Shown here: one piece after another, positions 32,481-46,200 of the stretch
How positions within the stretch are numbered: the first letter of the stretch is position 1
Layout of the letters: every line of letters begins with the position of its first letter
Source of the DNA: Trichostrongylus colubriformis
Lineage: Eukaryota; Nematoda; Chromadorea; Rhabditida; Trichostrongylidae
Length of the DNA: 64,000 nucleotides
Direction: 5' to 3'
Assembly (NCBI GenBank): GCA_963978905.1
Contig: OZ022258.1
Coordinates: 30,260,716-30,324,715 of the forward strand
Made by a program: the position numbers and the translations under genes
Notes under the pieces: generated by a model
The model's input: only the letters and a program-made list of their open reading frames with translations
Told to the model about the DNA's origin: nothing
The model's database searches: none

Positions 32481-34872
32481 TTGTTTTTGCAAATTTGTGA
32501 CAATTCACATTTCTATTGGTGAAGGGGCTGCCGATAGCTCAGTTGGTAGAGCGGAGGACTGTAGAGTGGCAGCTATCCTTAGGTCGCTGGTTTGAATCCG
32601 GCTCGACGGATTGTTTTTGCAAATTTGTGACAATTCACATTTCTGTTATTGAAGTGGCTGCGGGTGTTACCAGATGTTCCGTCGATAGCTCAGTTGGTAG
32701 AGCGGAGGACTGTAGAGTGGCAGCTATCCTTAGGTCGCTGGTTCGAATCCGGCTCGACGGATTGTTTTTGCAAATATGTGACAATTCACATTTCTGTAAT
32801 TGAAGTGGCTGCGGGTGTTACCAGATGTTCCGTCGATAGCTCAGTTGGTAGAGCGGAGGACTGTAGAGTGGCAGCTATCCTTAGGTCGCTGGTTCGAATC
32901 CGGCTCGACGGATTGTTTTTGCAAATTTGTGACAATTCACATTTCTGTTATTGAAGTGGCTGTCGATAGCTCAGTTGGTAGAGGGGAGGACTCTAGAGTG
33001 ACAGCTATCCCTCGGTCGCTGGTTTGAATCCGGCTCGACGGATTGTTTTTGCAAATTTGTGACAATTCACATTTCTGTTGGTGAAGGGGCTGCCGATAGC
33101 TCAGTTGATAGAGCGGAGGACTGTAGAGTGGCAGCTATCCTTAGGTCGCTGGTTCGAATCCGGCTCGACGGATTGTTTTTGCAAATTTGTGACAATTCAC
33201 ATTTCTGTTATTGAAGTGGCTGCGGGTGTGACCAGATGTTCCGTCGATAGCTCTGTTGGTAGAGCGGAGGACTGTAGAGTGGCAGCTATCCTTAGGTCGC
33301 TGGTTCGAATCCGGCTCGACGGATTGTTTTTGCAAATTTGTGACAATTCACATTTCTGTTATTGAAGTGGCTGCGGGTGTTACCAGATGTTCCGTCGATA
33401 GCTCAGTTGGTAGAGCGGAGGACTGTAGAGTGGCAGCTATCCTTAGGTCGCTGGTTCGAATCCGGCTCGACGGATTGTTTTTGCAAATTTGTGACAATTC
33501 ACATTTCTGTTGGTGAAGTGGCTGTCGATAGCTCAGTTGGTAGAGCGGAGGACTGCAGAGTGGCAGCTATCCTTAGGTCGCTGGTTCGAATCCGGCTCGA
33601 CGGATTTTTTGCAAATTTGTGACAATTCACATTTCTGTTGGTGAAGTGGCTGTCGATAGCTCAGTTGGTAGAGGGGAGGACTCTAGAGTGACAGCTATTC
33701 CTCGGTCGCTGGTTTGAATCCGGCTCGACGGATTGTTTTTGCAAATTTGTGACAATTCACATTTCTGTTGGTGAAGGGGCTGCCGATAGCTCAGTTGGTA
33801 GAGCGGAGGACTGTAGAGTGGCAGCTATCCTTAGGTCGCTGGTTCGAATCCGGCTCGACGGATTGTTTTTGCAAATTTGTGACAATTCACATTTCTGTTA
33901 TTGAAGTGGCTGCGGGTGTGACCAGATGTTCCGTCGATAGCTCTGTTGGTAGAGCGGAGGACTGTAGAGTGGCAGCTATCCTTAGGTCGCTGGTTCGAAT
34001 CCGGCTCGACGGATTGTTTTTGCAAATTTGTGACAATTCACATTTCTGTTATTGAAGTGGCTGCGGGTGTTACCAGATGTTCCGTCGATAGTTCAGTTGG
34101 TAGAGCGGAGGACTGTAGAGTGGCAGCTATCCTTAGGTCGCTGGTTCGAATCCGGCTCGACGGATTGTTTTTGCAAATTTGTGACAATTCACATTTCTGT
34201 TATTGAAGTGGCTGCGGGTGTTACCAGATGTTCCGTCGATAGCTCAGTTGGTAGAGCGGAGGACTGTAGAGTGGCAGCTATCCTTAGGTCGCTGGTTCGA
34301 ATCCGGCTCGACGGATTTTTTTTGCAAATTTGTGACAATTCACATTTCTGTTGGTGAAGTGGCTGTCGATAGCTCAGTTGGTAGAGGGGAGGACTCTAGA
34401 GTGGCAGCTATCTCTCGGTCGCTGGTTTGAATCCGGCTCGACGGATTGTTTTTGCAAATTTGTGACAATTCACATTTCTGTTGGTGAAGGGGCTGTCGAT
34501 AGCTCAGTTGGTAGAGCGGAGGACTGTAGAGTGGCAGCTATCCTTAGGTCGCTGGTTCGAATCCGGCTCGACGGATTGTTTCTGCAAATTTGTGACAATT
34601 CACATTTCTGTTGGTGAAGTGGCTGTCGATAGCTCAGTTGGTAGAGGGGAGGACTCTAGAGTGACAGCTATTCCTCGGTCGCTGGTTTGAATCCGGCTCG
34701 ACGGATTGTTTTTGCAAATTTGTGACAATTCACATTTCTGTTGGTGAAGGGGCTGCCGATAGCTCAGTTGGTAGAGCGGAGGACTGTAGAGTGGCAGCTA
34801 TCCTTAGGTCGCTGGTTCGAATCCGGCTCGACGGATTGTTTTTGCAAATTTGTGACAATTCACATTTCTGTT

Positions 34873-37800
34873 ATTGAAGTGGCTGCGGGTGTTACCAGAT
34901 GTTCCGTCGATAGCTCAGTTGGTAGAGCGGAGGACTGTAGAGTGGCAGCTATCCTTAGGTCGCTGGTTCGAATCCGGCTCGACGGATTGTTTTTGCAAAT
35001 ATGTGACAATTCACATTTCTGTTGGTGAAGTGGCTGTCGATAGCTCAGTTGGTAGAGGGGAGGACTCTAGAGTGACAGCTATCCCTCGGTCGCTGGTTTG
35101 AATCCGGCTCGACGGATTGTTTTTGCAAATTTGTGACAATTCACATTTCTGTTGGTGAAGGGGCTGCCGATAGTTCAGTTGGTAGAGCGGAGGACTGTAG
35201 AGTGGCAGCTATCCTTAGGTCGCTGGTTCGAATCCGGCTCGACGAATTGTTTTTGCAAATTTGTGACAATTCACATTTCTGTTATTGAAGTGGCTGCGGG
35301 TGTTACCAGATGTTCCGTCGATAGCTCAGTTGGTAGAGCGGAGGACTGTAGAGTGGCAGCTATCCTTAGGTCGCTGGTTCGAATCCGGCTCGACGGATTG
35401 TTTTTGCAAATTTGTGACAATTCACATTTCTGTTGGTGAAGTGGCTGTCGATAGCTCAGTTGGTAGAGGGGAGGACTCTAGAGTGACAGCTATCCCTCGG
35501 TCGCTGGTTTGAATCCGGCTCGACGGATTGTTTTTGCAAATTTGTGACAATTCACATTTCTGTTGGTGAAGGGGCTGCCGATAGCTCAGTTGGTAGAGCG
35601 GAGGACTGTAGAGTGGCAGCTATCCTTAGGTCGCTGGTTTGAATCCGGCTCGACGGATTGTTTTTGCAAATTTGTGACAATTCACATTTCTGTTGGTGAA
35701 GGGGCTGCCGATAGCTCAGTTGGTAGAGCGGAGGACTGTAGAGTGGCAGCTATCCTTAGGTCGCTGGTTCGAATCCGGCTCGACGGATTGTTTTTGCAAA
35801 TTTGTGACAATTCACATTTCTGTTGGTGAAGGGGCTGTCGATAGCTCAGTTGGTAGAGCGGAGGACTGTAGAGTGGCAGCTATCCTTAGGTCGCTGGTTC
35901 GAATCCGGCTCGACGGATTGTTTTTGCTAATTTGTGACAATTCACATTTCTGTTATTGAAGTGGCTGCGGGTGTTACCAGATGTTCCGTCGATAGCTCAG
36001 TTGGTAGAGCGGAGGACTGTAGAGTGGCAGCTATCCTTAGGTCGCTGGTTCGAATCCGGCTCGACGGATTGTTATTGCAAATTTGTGACAATTCACATTT
36101 CTGTTGGTGAAGTGGCTGTCGATAGCTCAGTTGGTAGAGGGGAGGACTCTAGAGTGACAGCTATCCCTCGGTCGCTGGTTTGAATCCGGCTCGACGGATT
36201 GTTTTTGCAAATTTGTGACAATTCACATTTCTGTTGGTGAAGGGGCTGCCGATAGCTCAGTTGGTAGAGCGGAGGACTGTAGAGTGGCAGCTATCCTTAG
36301 GTCGCTGGTTTGAATCCGGCTCGACGGATTGTTTTTGCAAATTTGTGACAATTCACATTTCTGTTGGTGAAGGGGCTGCCGATAGCTCAGTTGGTAGAGC
36401 GGAGGACTGTAGAGTGGCAGCTATCCTTAGGTCGCTGGTTCGAATCCGGCTCGACGGATTGTTTTTGCAAATTTGTGACAATTCACATTTCTGTTGGTGA
36501 AGGGGCTGTCGATAGCTCAGTTGGTAGAGCGGAGGACTGTAGAGTGGCAGCTATCCTTAGGTCGCTGGTTCGAATCCGGCTCGACGGATTGTTTTTGCTA
36601 ATTTGTGACAATTCACATTTCTGTTGGTGAAGTGGCTGTCGATAGCTCAGTTGGTAGAGGGGAGGACTCTAGAGTGACAGCTATCCCTCGGTCGCTGGTT
36701 TGAATCCGGCTCGACGGATTGTTTTTGCAAATTTGTGACAATTCACATTTCTGTTGGTGAAGGGGCTGCCGATAGCTCAGTTGGTAGAGCGGAGGACTGT
36801 AGAGTGGCAGCTATCCTTAGGTCGCTGGTTTGAATCCGGCTCGACGGATTGTTTTTGCAAATTTGTGACAATTCACATTTCTGTTGGTGAAGGGGCTGTC
36901 GATAGCTCAGTTGGTAGAGCGGAGGACTGTAGAGTGGCAGCTATCCTTAGGTCGCTGGTTCGAATCCGGCTCGACGGATTGTTTTTGCAAATTTGTGACA
37001 ATTCACATTTCTGTTGGTGAAGGGGCTGTCGATAGCTCAGTTGGTAGAGCGGAGGACTGTAGAGTGGCAGCTATCCTTAGGTCGCTGGTTCGAATCCGGC
37101 TCGACGGACTGTTTTGCTAATTTGTGACAATTCACATTTCTGTTGGTGAAGTGGCTGTCGATAGCTCAGTTGGTAGAGGGGAGGACTCTAGAGTGACAGC
37201 TATCCCTCGGTCGCTGGTTTGAATCCGGCTCGACGGATTGTTTTTGCAAATTTGTGACAATTCACATTTCTGTTGGTGAAGGGGCTGCCGATAGCTCAGT
37301 TGGTAGAGCGGAGGACTGTAGAGTGGCAGCTATCCTTAGGTCGCTGGTTCGAATCCGGCTCGACGGATTGTTTTTGCAAATTTGTGACAATTCACATTTC
37401 TGTTGGTGAAGGGGCTGTCGATAGCTCAGTTGGTAGAGCGGAGGACTGTAGAGTGGCAGCTATCCTTAGGTCGCTGGTTCGAATCCGGCTCGACGGATTG
37501 TTTTTGCTAATTTGTGACAATTCACACTTCTGTTGGTGAAGTGGCTGTCGATAGCTCAGTTGGTAGAGGGGAGGACTCTAGAGTGACAGCTATCCCTCGG
37601 TCGCTGGTTTGAATCCGGCTCGACGGATTGTTTTTGCAAATTTGTGACAATTCACATTTCTGTTGGTGAAGGGGCTGCCGATAGCTCAGTTGGTAGAGCG
37701 GAGGACTGTAGAGTGGCAGCTATCCTTAGGTCGCTGGTTTGAATCCGGCTCGACGGATTGTTTTTGCAAATTTGTGACAATTCACATTTCTGTTGGTGAA

Positions 37801-40258
37801 GGGGCTGTCGATAGCTCAGTTGGTAGAGCGGAGGACTGTAGAGTGGCAGCTATCCTCAGGTCGCTGGTTCGAATCCGGCTCGACGAATTGTTTTTGCAAA
37901 TTTGTGACAATTCACATTTCTGTTATTGAAGTGGCTGTCGATAGCTGAGTTGGTAGAGGGGAGGACTCTAGAGTATCAGCTATCCCTCGGTCGCTGGTTT
38001 GAATCCGGCTCGACGGATTGTTTTTGCAAATTTGTGACAATTCACATTTCTGTTGGTGAAGGGGCTGCCGATAGCTAAGTTGGTAGAGGGGAGGACTCTA
38101 GAGTGACAGCTATTCCTCGGTCGCTGGTTCGAATCCGGCTCGACGGAATGTTTTTGCAAATTTGTGACAATTCACATTTCTGTTGGTGAAGTGACTGTCG
38201 ATAGCTCAGTTGGTAGAGCGGAGGACTGTAGAGTGGCAGCTATCCCTCGGTCGCTGGTTTGAATCCGGCTCGACGGATTGTTTTTGCAAATTTGTGACAA
38301 TTCACATTTCTGTTGGTGAAGGGGCTGCCGATAGCTCAGTTGGTAGAGCGGAGGACTGTAGAGTGGCAGCTATCCTTAGGTCGCTGGTTCGAATCCGGCT
38401 CGACGGATTGTTTTTGCAAATTTGTGACAATTCACATTTCTGTTATTGAAGTGGCTGCGGGTGTGACCAGATGTTCCGTCGATAGCTCTGTTGGTAGAGC
38501 GGAGGACTGTAGAGTGGCAGCTATCCTTAGGTCGCTGGTTCGAATCCGGCTCGACGGATTGTTTTTGCAAATTTGTGACAATTCACATTTCTGTTATTGA
38601 AGTGGCTGCGGGTGTTACCAGATGTTCCGTCGATAGCTCAGTTGGTAGAGCGGAGGACTGTAGAGTGGCAGCTATCCTTAGGTCGCTGGTTCGAATCCGG
38701 CTCGACGGATTGTTTTTGCAAATTTGTGACAATTCACATTTCTGTTGGTGAAGTGGCTGTCGATAGCTCAGTTGGTAGAGCGGAGGACTGTAGAGTGGCA
38801 GCTATCCTTAGGTCGCTGGTTCGAATCCGGCTCGACGGATTGTTTTTGCAAATTTGTGACAATTCACATTTCTGTTGGTGAAGTGGCTGTCGATAGCTCA
38901 GTTGGTAGAGGGGAGGACTCTAGAGTGACAGCTATTCCTCGGTCGCTGGTTTGAATCCGGCTCGACGGATTGTTTTTGCAAATTTGTGACAATTCACATT
39001 TCTGTTGGTGAAGGGGCTGCCGATAGCTCAGTTGGTAGAGCGGAGGACTGTAGAGTGGCAGCTATCCTTAGGTCGCTGGTTCGAATCCGGCTCGACGGAT
39101 TGTTTTTGCAAATTTGTGACAATTCACATTTCTGTTATTGAAGTGGCTGCGGGTGTTACCAGATGTTCCGTCGATAGCTCAGTTGGTAGAGCGGAGGACT
39201 GTAGAGTGGCAGCTATCCTTAGGTCGCTGGTTCGAATCCGGCTCGACGGATTGTTTTTGCAAATTTGTGACAATTCACATTTCTGTTGGTGAAGTGGCTG
39301 TCGATAGCTCAGTTGGTAGAGGGGAGGACTCTAGAGTGACAGCTATCCCTCGGTCGCTGGTTTGAATCCGGCTCGACGGATTGTTTTTGCAAATTTGTGA
39401 CAATTCACATTTCTGTTGGTGAAGTGGCTGTCGATAGCTCAGTTGGTAGAGGGGAGGACTCTAGAGTGACAGCTATTCCTCGGTCGCTGGTTTGAATCCG
39501 GCTCGACGGATTGTTTTTGCAAATTTGTGACAATTCACATTTCTGTTGGTGAAGGGGCTGCCGATAGCTCAGTTGGTAGAGCGGAGGACTGTAGAGTGGC
39601 AGCTATCCTTAGGTCGCTGGTTCGAATCCGGCTCGACGGATTGTTTTTGCAAATTTGTGACAATTCACATTTCTGTTATTGAAGTGGCTGCGGGTGTTAC
39701 CAGATGTTCTGTCGATAGCTCAGTTGGTAGAGCGGAGGACTGTAGAGTGGCAGCTATCCTTAGGTCGCTGGTTCGAATCCGGCTCGACGGATTGTTTTTG
39801 CAAATATGTGACAATTCACATTTCTGTTATTGAAGTGGCTGCGGGTGTTACCAGATGTTCCGTCGATAGCTCAGTTGGTAGAGCGGAGGACTGTAGAGTG
39901 ACAGCTATCCTTAGGTCGCTGGTTTGAATCCGGCTCGACGGATTGTTTTTGCAAATTTGTTACAATTCACATTTCTGTTGGTGAAGGGGCTGCCGACAGC
40001 TCAGTTGGTAGAGCGGAGGACTGTAGAGTGGCAGCTATCCTTAGGTCGCTGGTTCGAATCCGGCTCGACGAATTGTTTTTGCAAATTTGTGACAATACAC
40101 ATTTCTGTTATTGAAGTGGCTGCGGATGTTACCAGATGTTCCGTCGATAGCTCAGTTGGTAGAGCGGAGGACTGTAGAGTGGCAGCTATCCTTAGGTCGC
40201 TGGTTTGAATCCGGCTCGACGGATTGTTTTTGCAAATTTGTGACAATTCACATTTCTG
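34873..40258 (+). tRNA. tRNA-Tyr array block 3, copies 92-131
   Basis: Starts, same symbols: 34904L, 35034*, 35164, 35315L, 35445*, 35575, 35705, 35835, 35986L, 36116*, 36246, 36376, 36506, 36636*, 36766, 36896, 37026, 37155*, 37285, 37415, 37545*, 37675, 37805, 37935*, 38065*, 38195, 38325, 38476L, 38627L, 38757, 38887*, 39017, 39168L, 39298*, 39428*, 39558, 39709L, 39860L, 39990, 40141L. Between 36246 and 37805 there is no long-leader copy, and GTA, GTA, CTA trimers of about 390 bp dominate. The run 38757-39860 repeats 28527-29630 (offset 10230). Confidence 0.93.
38065..38147 (+). tRNA. tRNA-like CTA copy with an intact B box
   Basis: The anticodon is CTA but the T loop is TTCGAAT, so the B box is restored in this copy alone among the CTA units I checked. 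It carries the CTGCCGA acceptor, C13 position change (GCTA), G25 and CCTCGG, so the fold is still weakened. It is the CTA copy most likely to recruit TFIIIC. Confidence 0.78.
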
Positions 40259-43200
40259 TTGGTGAAGGGGCTGTCGATAGCTCAGTTGGTAGAGCGGAGG
40301 ACTGTAGAGTGGCAGCTATCCTTAGGTCGCTGGTTCGAATCCGGCTCGACGGATTGTTTTTGCAAATTTGTGACAATTCACATTTCTGTTATTGAAGTGG
40401 CTGCGGGTGTTACCAGATGTTCCGTCGATAGATCAGTTGGTAGAAGGGAGGACTCTAGAGTGACAGCTATCCCTCGGTCGCTGGTTTGAATCCGGCTCGA
40501 CGGATTGTTTTTGCAAATTTGTGACAATTCACATTTCTATTGGTGAAGGGGCTGCCGATAGCTCAGTTGGTAGAGCGGAGGACTGTAGAGTGGCAGCTAT
40601 CCTTAGGTCGCTGGTTTGAATCCGGCTCGACGGATTGTTTTTGCAAATTTGTGACAATTCACATTTCTGTTATTGAAGTGGCTGCGGGTGTTACCAGATG
40701 TTCCGTCGATAGCTCAGTTGGTAGAGCGGAGGACTGTAGAGTGGCAGCTATCCTTAGGTCGCTGGTTCGAATCCGGCTCGACGGATTGTTTTTGCAAATA
40801 TGTGACAATTCACATTTCTGTAATTGAAGTGGCTGCGGGTGTTACCAGATGTTCCGTCGATAGCTCAGTTGGTAGAGCGGAGGACTGTAGAGTGGCAGCT
40901 ATCCTTAGGTCGCTGGTTCGAATCCGGCTCGACGGATTGTTTTTGCAAATTTGTGACAATTCACATTTCTGTTGGTGAAGGGGCTGCCGACAGCTCAGTT
41001 GGTAGAGCGGAGGACTGTAGAGTGGCAGCTATCCTTAGGTCGCTGGTTCGAATCCGGCTCGACGGATTGTTTTTGCAAATTTGTGACAATTCACATTTCT
41101 GTTATTGAAGTGGCTGCGGGTGTGACCAGATGTTCCGTCGATAGCTCTGTTGGTAGAGCGGAGGACTGTAGAGTGGCAGCTATCCTTAGGTCGCTGGTTC
41201 GAATCCGGCTCGACGGATTGTTTTTGCAAATTTGTGACAATTCACATTTCTGTTATTGAAGTGGCTGCGGGTGTTACCAGATGTTCCGTCGATAGTTCAG
41301 TTGGTAGAGCGGAGGATTGTAGAGTGGCAGCTATCCTTAGGTCGCTGGTTCGAATCCGGCTCGACGGATTGTTTTTGCAAATTTGTGACAATTCACATTT
41401 CTGTTGGTGAAGTGGCTGTCGATAGCTCAGTTGGTAGAGCGGAGGACTGTAGAGTGGCAGCTATCCTTAGGTCGCTGGTTCGAATCCGGCTCGACGGATT
41501 GTTTTTGCAAATTTGTGACAATTCACATTTCTGTTGGTGAAGTGGCTGTCGATAGCTCAGTTGGTAGAGGGGAGGACTCTAGAGTGACAGCTATTCCTCG
41601 GTCGCTGGTTTGAATCCGGCTCGACGGATTGTTTTTGCAAATTTGTGACAATTCACATTTCTGTTGGTGAAGGGGCTGCCGATAGCTCAGTTGGTAGAGC
41701 GGAGGACTGTAGAGTGGCAGCTATCCTTAGGTCGCTGGTTCGAATCCGGCTCGACGGATTGTTTTTGCAAATTTGTGACAATTCACATTTCTGTTATTGA
41801 AGTGGCTGCGGGTGTTACCAGATGTTCCGTCGATAGCTCAGTTGGTAGAGCGGAGGACTGTAGAGTGGCAGCTATCCTTAGGTCGCTGGTTCGAATCCGG
41901 CTCGACGGATTGTTTTTGCAAATATGTGACAATTCACATTTCTGTTGGTGAAGTGGCTGTCGATAGCTCAGTTGGTAGAGGGGAGGACTCTAGAGTGACA
42001 GCTATCCCTCGGTCGCTGGTTTGAATCCGGCTCGACGGATTGTTTTTGCAAATTTGTGACAATTCACATTTCTGTTGGTGAAGGGGCTGCCGATAGTTCA
42101 GTTGGTAGAGCGGAGGACTGTAGAGTGGCAGCTATCCTTAGGTCGCTGGTTCGAATCCGGCTCGACGAATTGTTTTTGCAAATTTGTGACAATTCACATT
42201 TCTGTTATTGAAGTGGCTGCGGGTGTTACCAGATGTTCCGTCGATAGCTCAGTTGGTAGAGCGGAGGACTGTAGAGTGGCAGCTATCCTTAGGTCGCTGG
42301 TTCGAATCCGGCTCGACGGATTGTTTTTGCAAATTTGTGACAATTCACATTTCTGTTGGTGAAGTGGCTGTCGATAGCTCAGTTGGTAGAGGGGAGGACT
42401 CTAGAGTGACAGCTATCCCTCGGTCGCTGGTTTGAATCCGGCTCGACGGATTGTTTTTGCAAATTTGTGACAATTCACATTTCTGTTGGTGAAGGGGCTG
42501 CCGATAGCTCAGTTGGTAGAGCGGAGGACTGTAGAGTGGCAGCTATCCTTAGGTCGCTGGTTTGAATCCGGCTCGACGGATTGTTTTTGCAAATTTGTGA
42601 CAATTCACATTTCTGTTGGTGAAGGGGCTGCCGATAGCTCAGTTGGTAGAGCGGAGGACTGTAGAGTGGCAGCTATCCTTAGGTCGCTGGTTCGAATCCG
42701 GCTCGACGGATTGTTTTTGCAAATTTGTGACAATTCACATTTCTGTTGGTGAAGGGGCTGTCGATAGCTCAGTTGGTAGAGCGGAGGACTGTAGAGTGGC
42801 AGCTATCCTTAGGTCGCTGGTTCGAATCCGGCTCGACGGATTGTTTTTGCTAATTTGTGACAATTCACATTTCTGTTATTGAAGTGGCTGCGGGTGTTAC
42901 CAGATGTTCCGTCGATAGCTCAGTTGGTAGAGCGGAGGACTGTAGAGTGGCAGCTATCCTTAGGTCGCTGGTTCGAATCCGGCTCGACGGATTGTTTTTG
43001 CAAATTTGTGACAATTCACATTTCTGTTGGTGAAGTGGCTGTCGATAGCTCAGTTGGTAGAGCGGAGGACTGTAGAGTGGCAGCTATCCTTAGGTCGCTG
43101 GTTCGAATCCGGCTCGACGGATTTTTTGCAAATTTGTGACAATTCACATTTCTGTTGGTGAAGTGGCTGTCGATAGCTCAGTTGGTAGAGGGGAGGACTC

Positions 43201-46200
43201 TAGAGTGACAGCTATTCCTCGGTCGCTGGTTTGAATCCGGCCCGACGGATTGTTTTTGCAAATTTGTGACAATTCACATTTCTGTTGGTGAAGGGGCTGT
43301 CGATAGCTCAGTTGGTAGAGCGGAGGACTGTAGAGTGGCAGCTATCCTTAGGTCGCTGGTTCGAATCCGGCTCGACGGATTGTTTTTGCAAATTTGTGAC
43401 AATTCACATTTCCGTTATTGAAGTGGCTGCGGGTGTTACCAGATGTTCCGTCGATAGATCAGTTGGTAGAAGGGAGGACTCTAGAGTGACAGCTATCCCT
43501 CGGTCGCTGGTTTGAATCCGGCTCGACGGATTGTTTTTGCAAATTTGTGACAATTCACATTTCTATTGGTGAAGGGGCTGCCGATAGCTCAGTTGGTAGA
43601 GCGGAGGACTGTAGAGTGGCAGCTATCCTTAGGTCGCTGGTTTGAATCCGGCTCGACGGATTGTTTTTGCAAATTTGTGACAATTCACATTTCTGTTATT
43701 GAAGTGGCTGCGGGTGTTACCAGATGTTCCGTCGATAGCTCAGTTGGTAGAGCGGAGGACTGTAGAGTGGCAGCTATCCTTAGGTCGCTGGTTCGAATCC
43801 GGCTCGACGGATTGTTTTTGCAAATATGTGACAATTCACATTTCTGTAATTGAAGTGGCTGCGGGTGTTACCAGATGTTCCGTCGATAGCTCAGTTGGTA
43901 GAGCGGAGGACTGTAGAGTGGCAGCTATCCTTAGGTCGCTGGTTCGAATCCGGCTCGACGGATTGTTTTTGCAAATTTGTGACAATTCACATTTCTGTTG
44001 GTGAAGGGGCTGCCGATAGCTCAGTTGGTAGAGCGGAGGACTGTAGAGTGGCAGCTATCCTTAGGTCGCTGGTTCGAATCCGGCTCGACGGATTGTTTTT
44101 GCAAATTTGTGACAATTCACATTTCTGTTATTGAAGTGGCTGCGGGTGTGACCAGATGTTCCGTCGATAGCTCTGTTGGTAGAGCGGAGGACTGTAGAGT
44201 GGCAGCTATCCTTAGGTCGCTGGTTCGAATCCGGCTCGACGGATTGTTTTTGCAAATTTGTGACAATTCACATTTCTGTTATTGAAGTGGCTGCGGGTGT
44301 TACCAGATGTTCCGTCGATAGTTCAGTTGGTAGAGCGGAGGATTGTAGAGTGGCAGCTATCCTTAGGTCGCTGGTTCGAATCCGGCTCGACGGATTGTTT
44401 TTGCAAATTTGTGACAATTCACATTTCTGTTGGTGAAGTGGCTGTCGATAGCTCAGTTGGTAGAGCGGAGGACTGTAGAGTGGCAGCTATCCTTAGGTCG
44501 CTGGTTCGAATCCGGCTCGACGGATTGTTTTTGCAAATTTGTGACAATTCACATTTCTGTTGGTGAAGTGGCTGTCGATAGCTCAGTTGGTAGAGGGGAG
44601 GACTCTAGAGTGACAGCTATTCCTCGGTCGCTGGTTTGAATCCGGCTCGACGGATTGTTTTTGCAAATTTGTGACAATTCACATTTCTGTTGGTGAAGGG
44701 GCTGCCGATAGCTCAGTTGGTAGAGCGGAGGACTGTAGAGTGGCAGCTATCCTTAGGTCGCTGGTTCGAATCCGGCTCGACGGATTGTTTTTGCAAATTT
44801 GTGACAATTCACATTTCTGTTATTGAAGTGGCTGCGGGTGTTACCAGATGTTCCGTCGATAGCTCAGTTGGTAGAGCGGAGGACTGTAGAGTGGCAGCTA
44901 TCCTTAGGTCGCTGGTTCGAATCCGGCTCGACGGATTGTTTTTGCAAATATGTGACAATTCACATTTCTGTTGGTGAAGTGGCTGTCGATAGCTCAGTTG
45001 GTAGAGGGGAGGACTCTAGAGTGACAGCTATCCCTCGGTCGCTGGTTTGAATCCGGCTCGACGGATTGTTTTTGCAAATTTGTGACAATTCACATTTCTG
45101 TTGGTGAAGGGGCTGCCGATAGTTCAGTTGGTAGAGCGGAGGACTGTAGAGTGGCAGCTATCCTTAGGTCGCTGGTTCGAATCCGGCTCGACGAATTGTT
45201 TTTGCAAATTTGTGACAATTCACATTTCTGTTATTGAAGTGGCTGCGGGTGTTACCAGATGTTCCGTCGATAGCTCAGTTGGTAGAGCGGAGGACTGTAG
45301 AGTGGCAGCTATCCTTAGGTCGCTGGTTCGAATCCGGCTCGACGGATTGTTTTTGCAAATTTGTGACAATTCACATTTCTGTTGGTGAAGTGGCTGTCGA
45401 TAGCTCAGTTGGTAGAGGGGAGGACTCTAGAGTGACAGCTATCCCTCGGTCGCTGGTTTGAATCCGGCTCGACGGATTGTTTTTGCAAATTTGTGACAAT
45501 TCACATTTCTGTTGGTGAAGGGGCTGCCGATAGCTCAGTTGGTAGAGCGGAGGACTGTAGAGTGGCAGCTATCCTTAGGTCGCTGGTTTGAATCCGGCTC
45601 GACGGATTGTTTTTGCAAATTTGTGACAATTCACATTTCTGTTGGTGAAGGGGCTGCCGATAGCTCAGTTGGTAGAGCGGAGGACTGTAGAGTGGCAGCT
45701 ATCCTTAGGTCGCTGGTTCGAATCCGGCTCGACGGATTGTTTTTGCAAATTTGTGACAATTCACATTTCTGTTGGTGAAGGGGCTGTCGATAGCTCAGTT
45801 GGTAGAGCGGAGGACTGTAGAGTGGCAGCTATCCTTAGGTCGCTGGTTCGAATCCGGCTCGACGGATTGTTTTTGCTAATTTGTGACAATTCACATTTCT
45901 GTTATTGAAGTGGCTGCGGGTGTTACCAGATGTTCCGTCGATAGCTCAGTTGGTAGAGCGGAGGACTGTAGAGTGGCAGCTATCCTTAGGTCGCTGGTTC
46001 GAATCCGGCTCGACGGATTGTTTTTGCAAATTTGTGACAATTCACATTTCTGTTGGTGAAGTGGCTGTCGATAGCTCAGTTGGTAGAGCGGAGGACTGTA
46101 GAGTGGCAGCTATCCTTAGGTCGCTGGTTCGAATCCGGCTCGACGGATTTTTTGCAAATTTGTGACAATTCACATTTCTGTTGGTGAAGTGGCTGTCGAT

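Larger units (their letters stand above)
27953..34872 (+). tRNA. tRNA-Tyr array block 2, copies 42-91
   Basis: Starts, same symbols: 27965, 28095, 28246L, 28397L, 28527, 28657*, 28787, 28938L, 29068*, 29198*, 29328, 29479L, 29630L, 29760, 29890, 30041L, 30192L, 30322, 30452, 30603L, 30754L, 30884, 31014, 31144, 31274, 31404*, 31534, 31685L, 31836L, 31966, 32117L, 32247, 32398L*, 32528, 32679L, 32830L, 32960*, 33090, 33241L, 33392L, 33522, 33650*, 33780, 33931L, 34082L, 34233L, 34363*, 34493, 34623*, 34753. The class order of 27403-28527 recurs at 29760-30884 (offset 2357). The copy at 29328 has CAAAT in the T loop. Confidence 0.93.
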
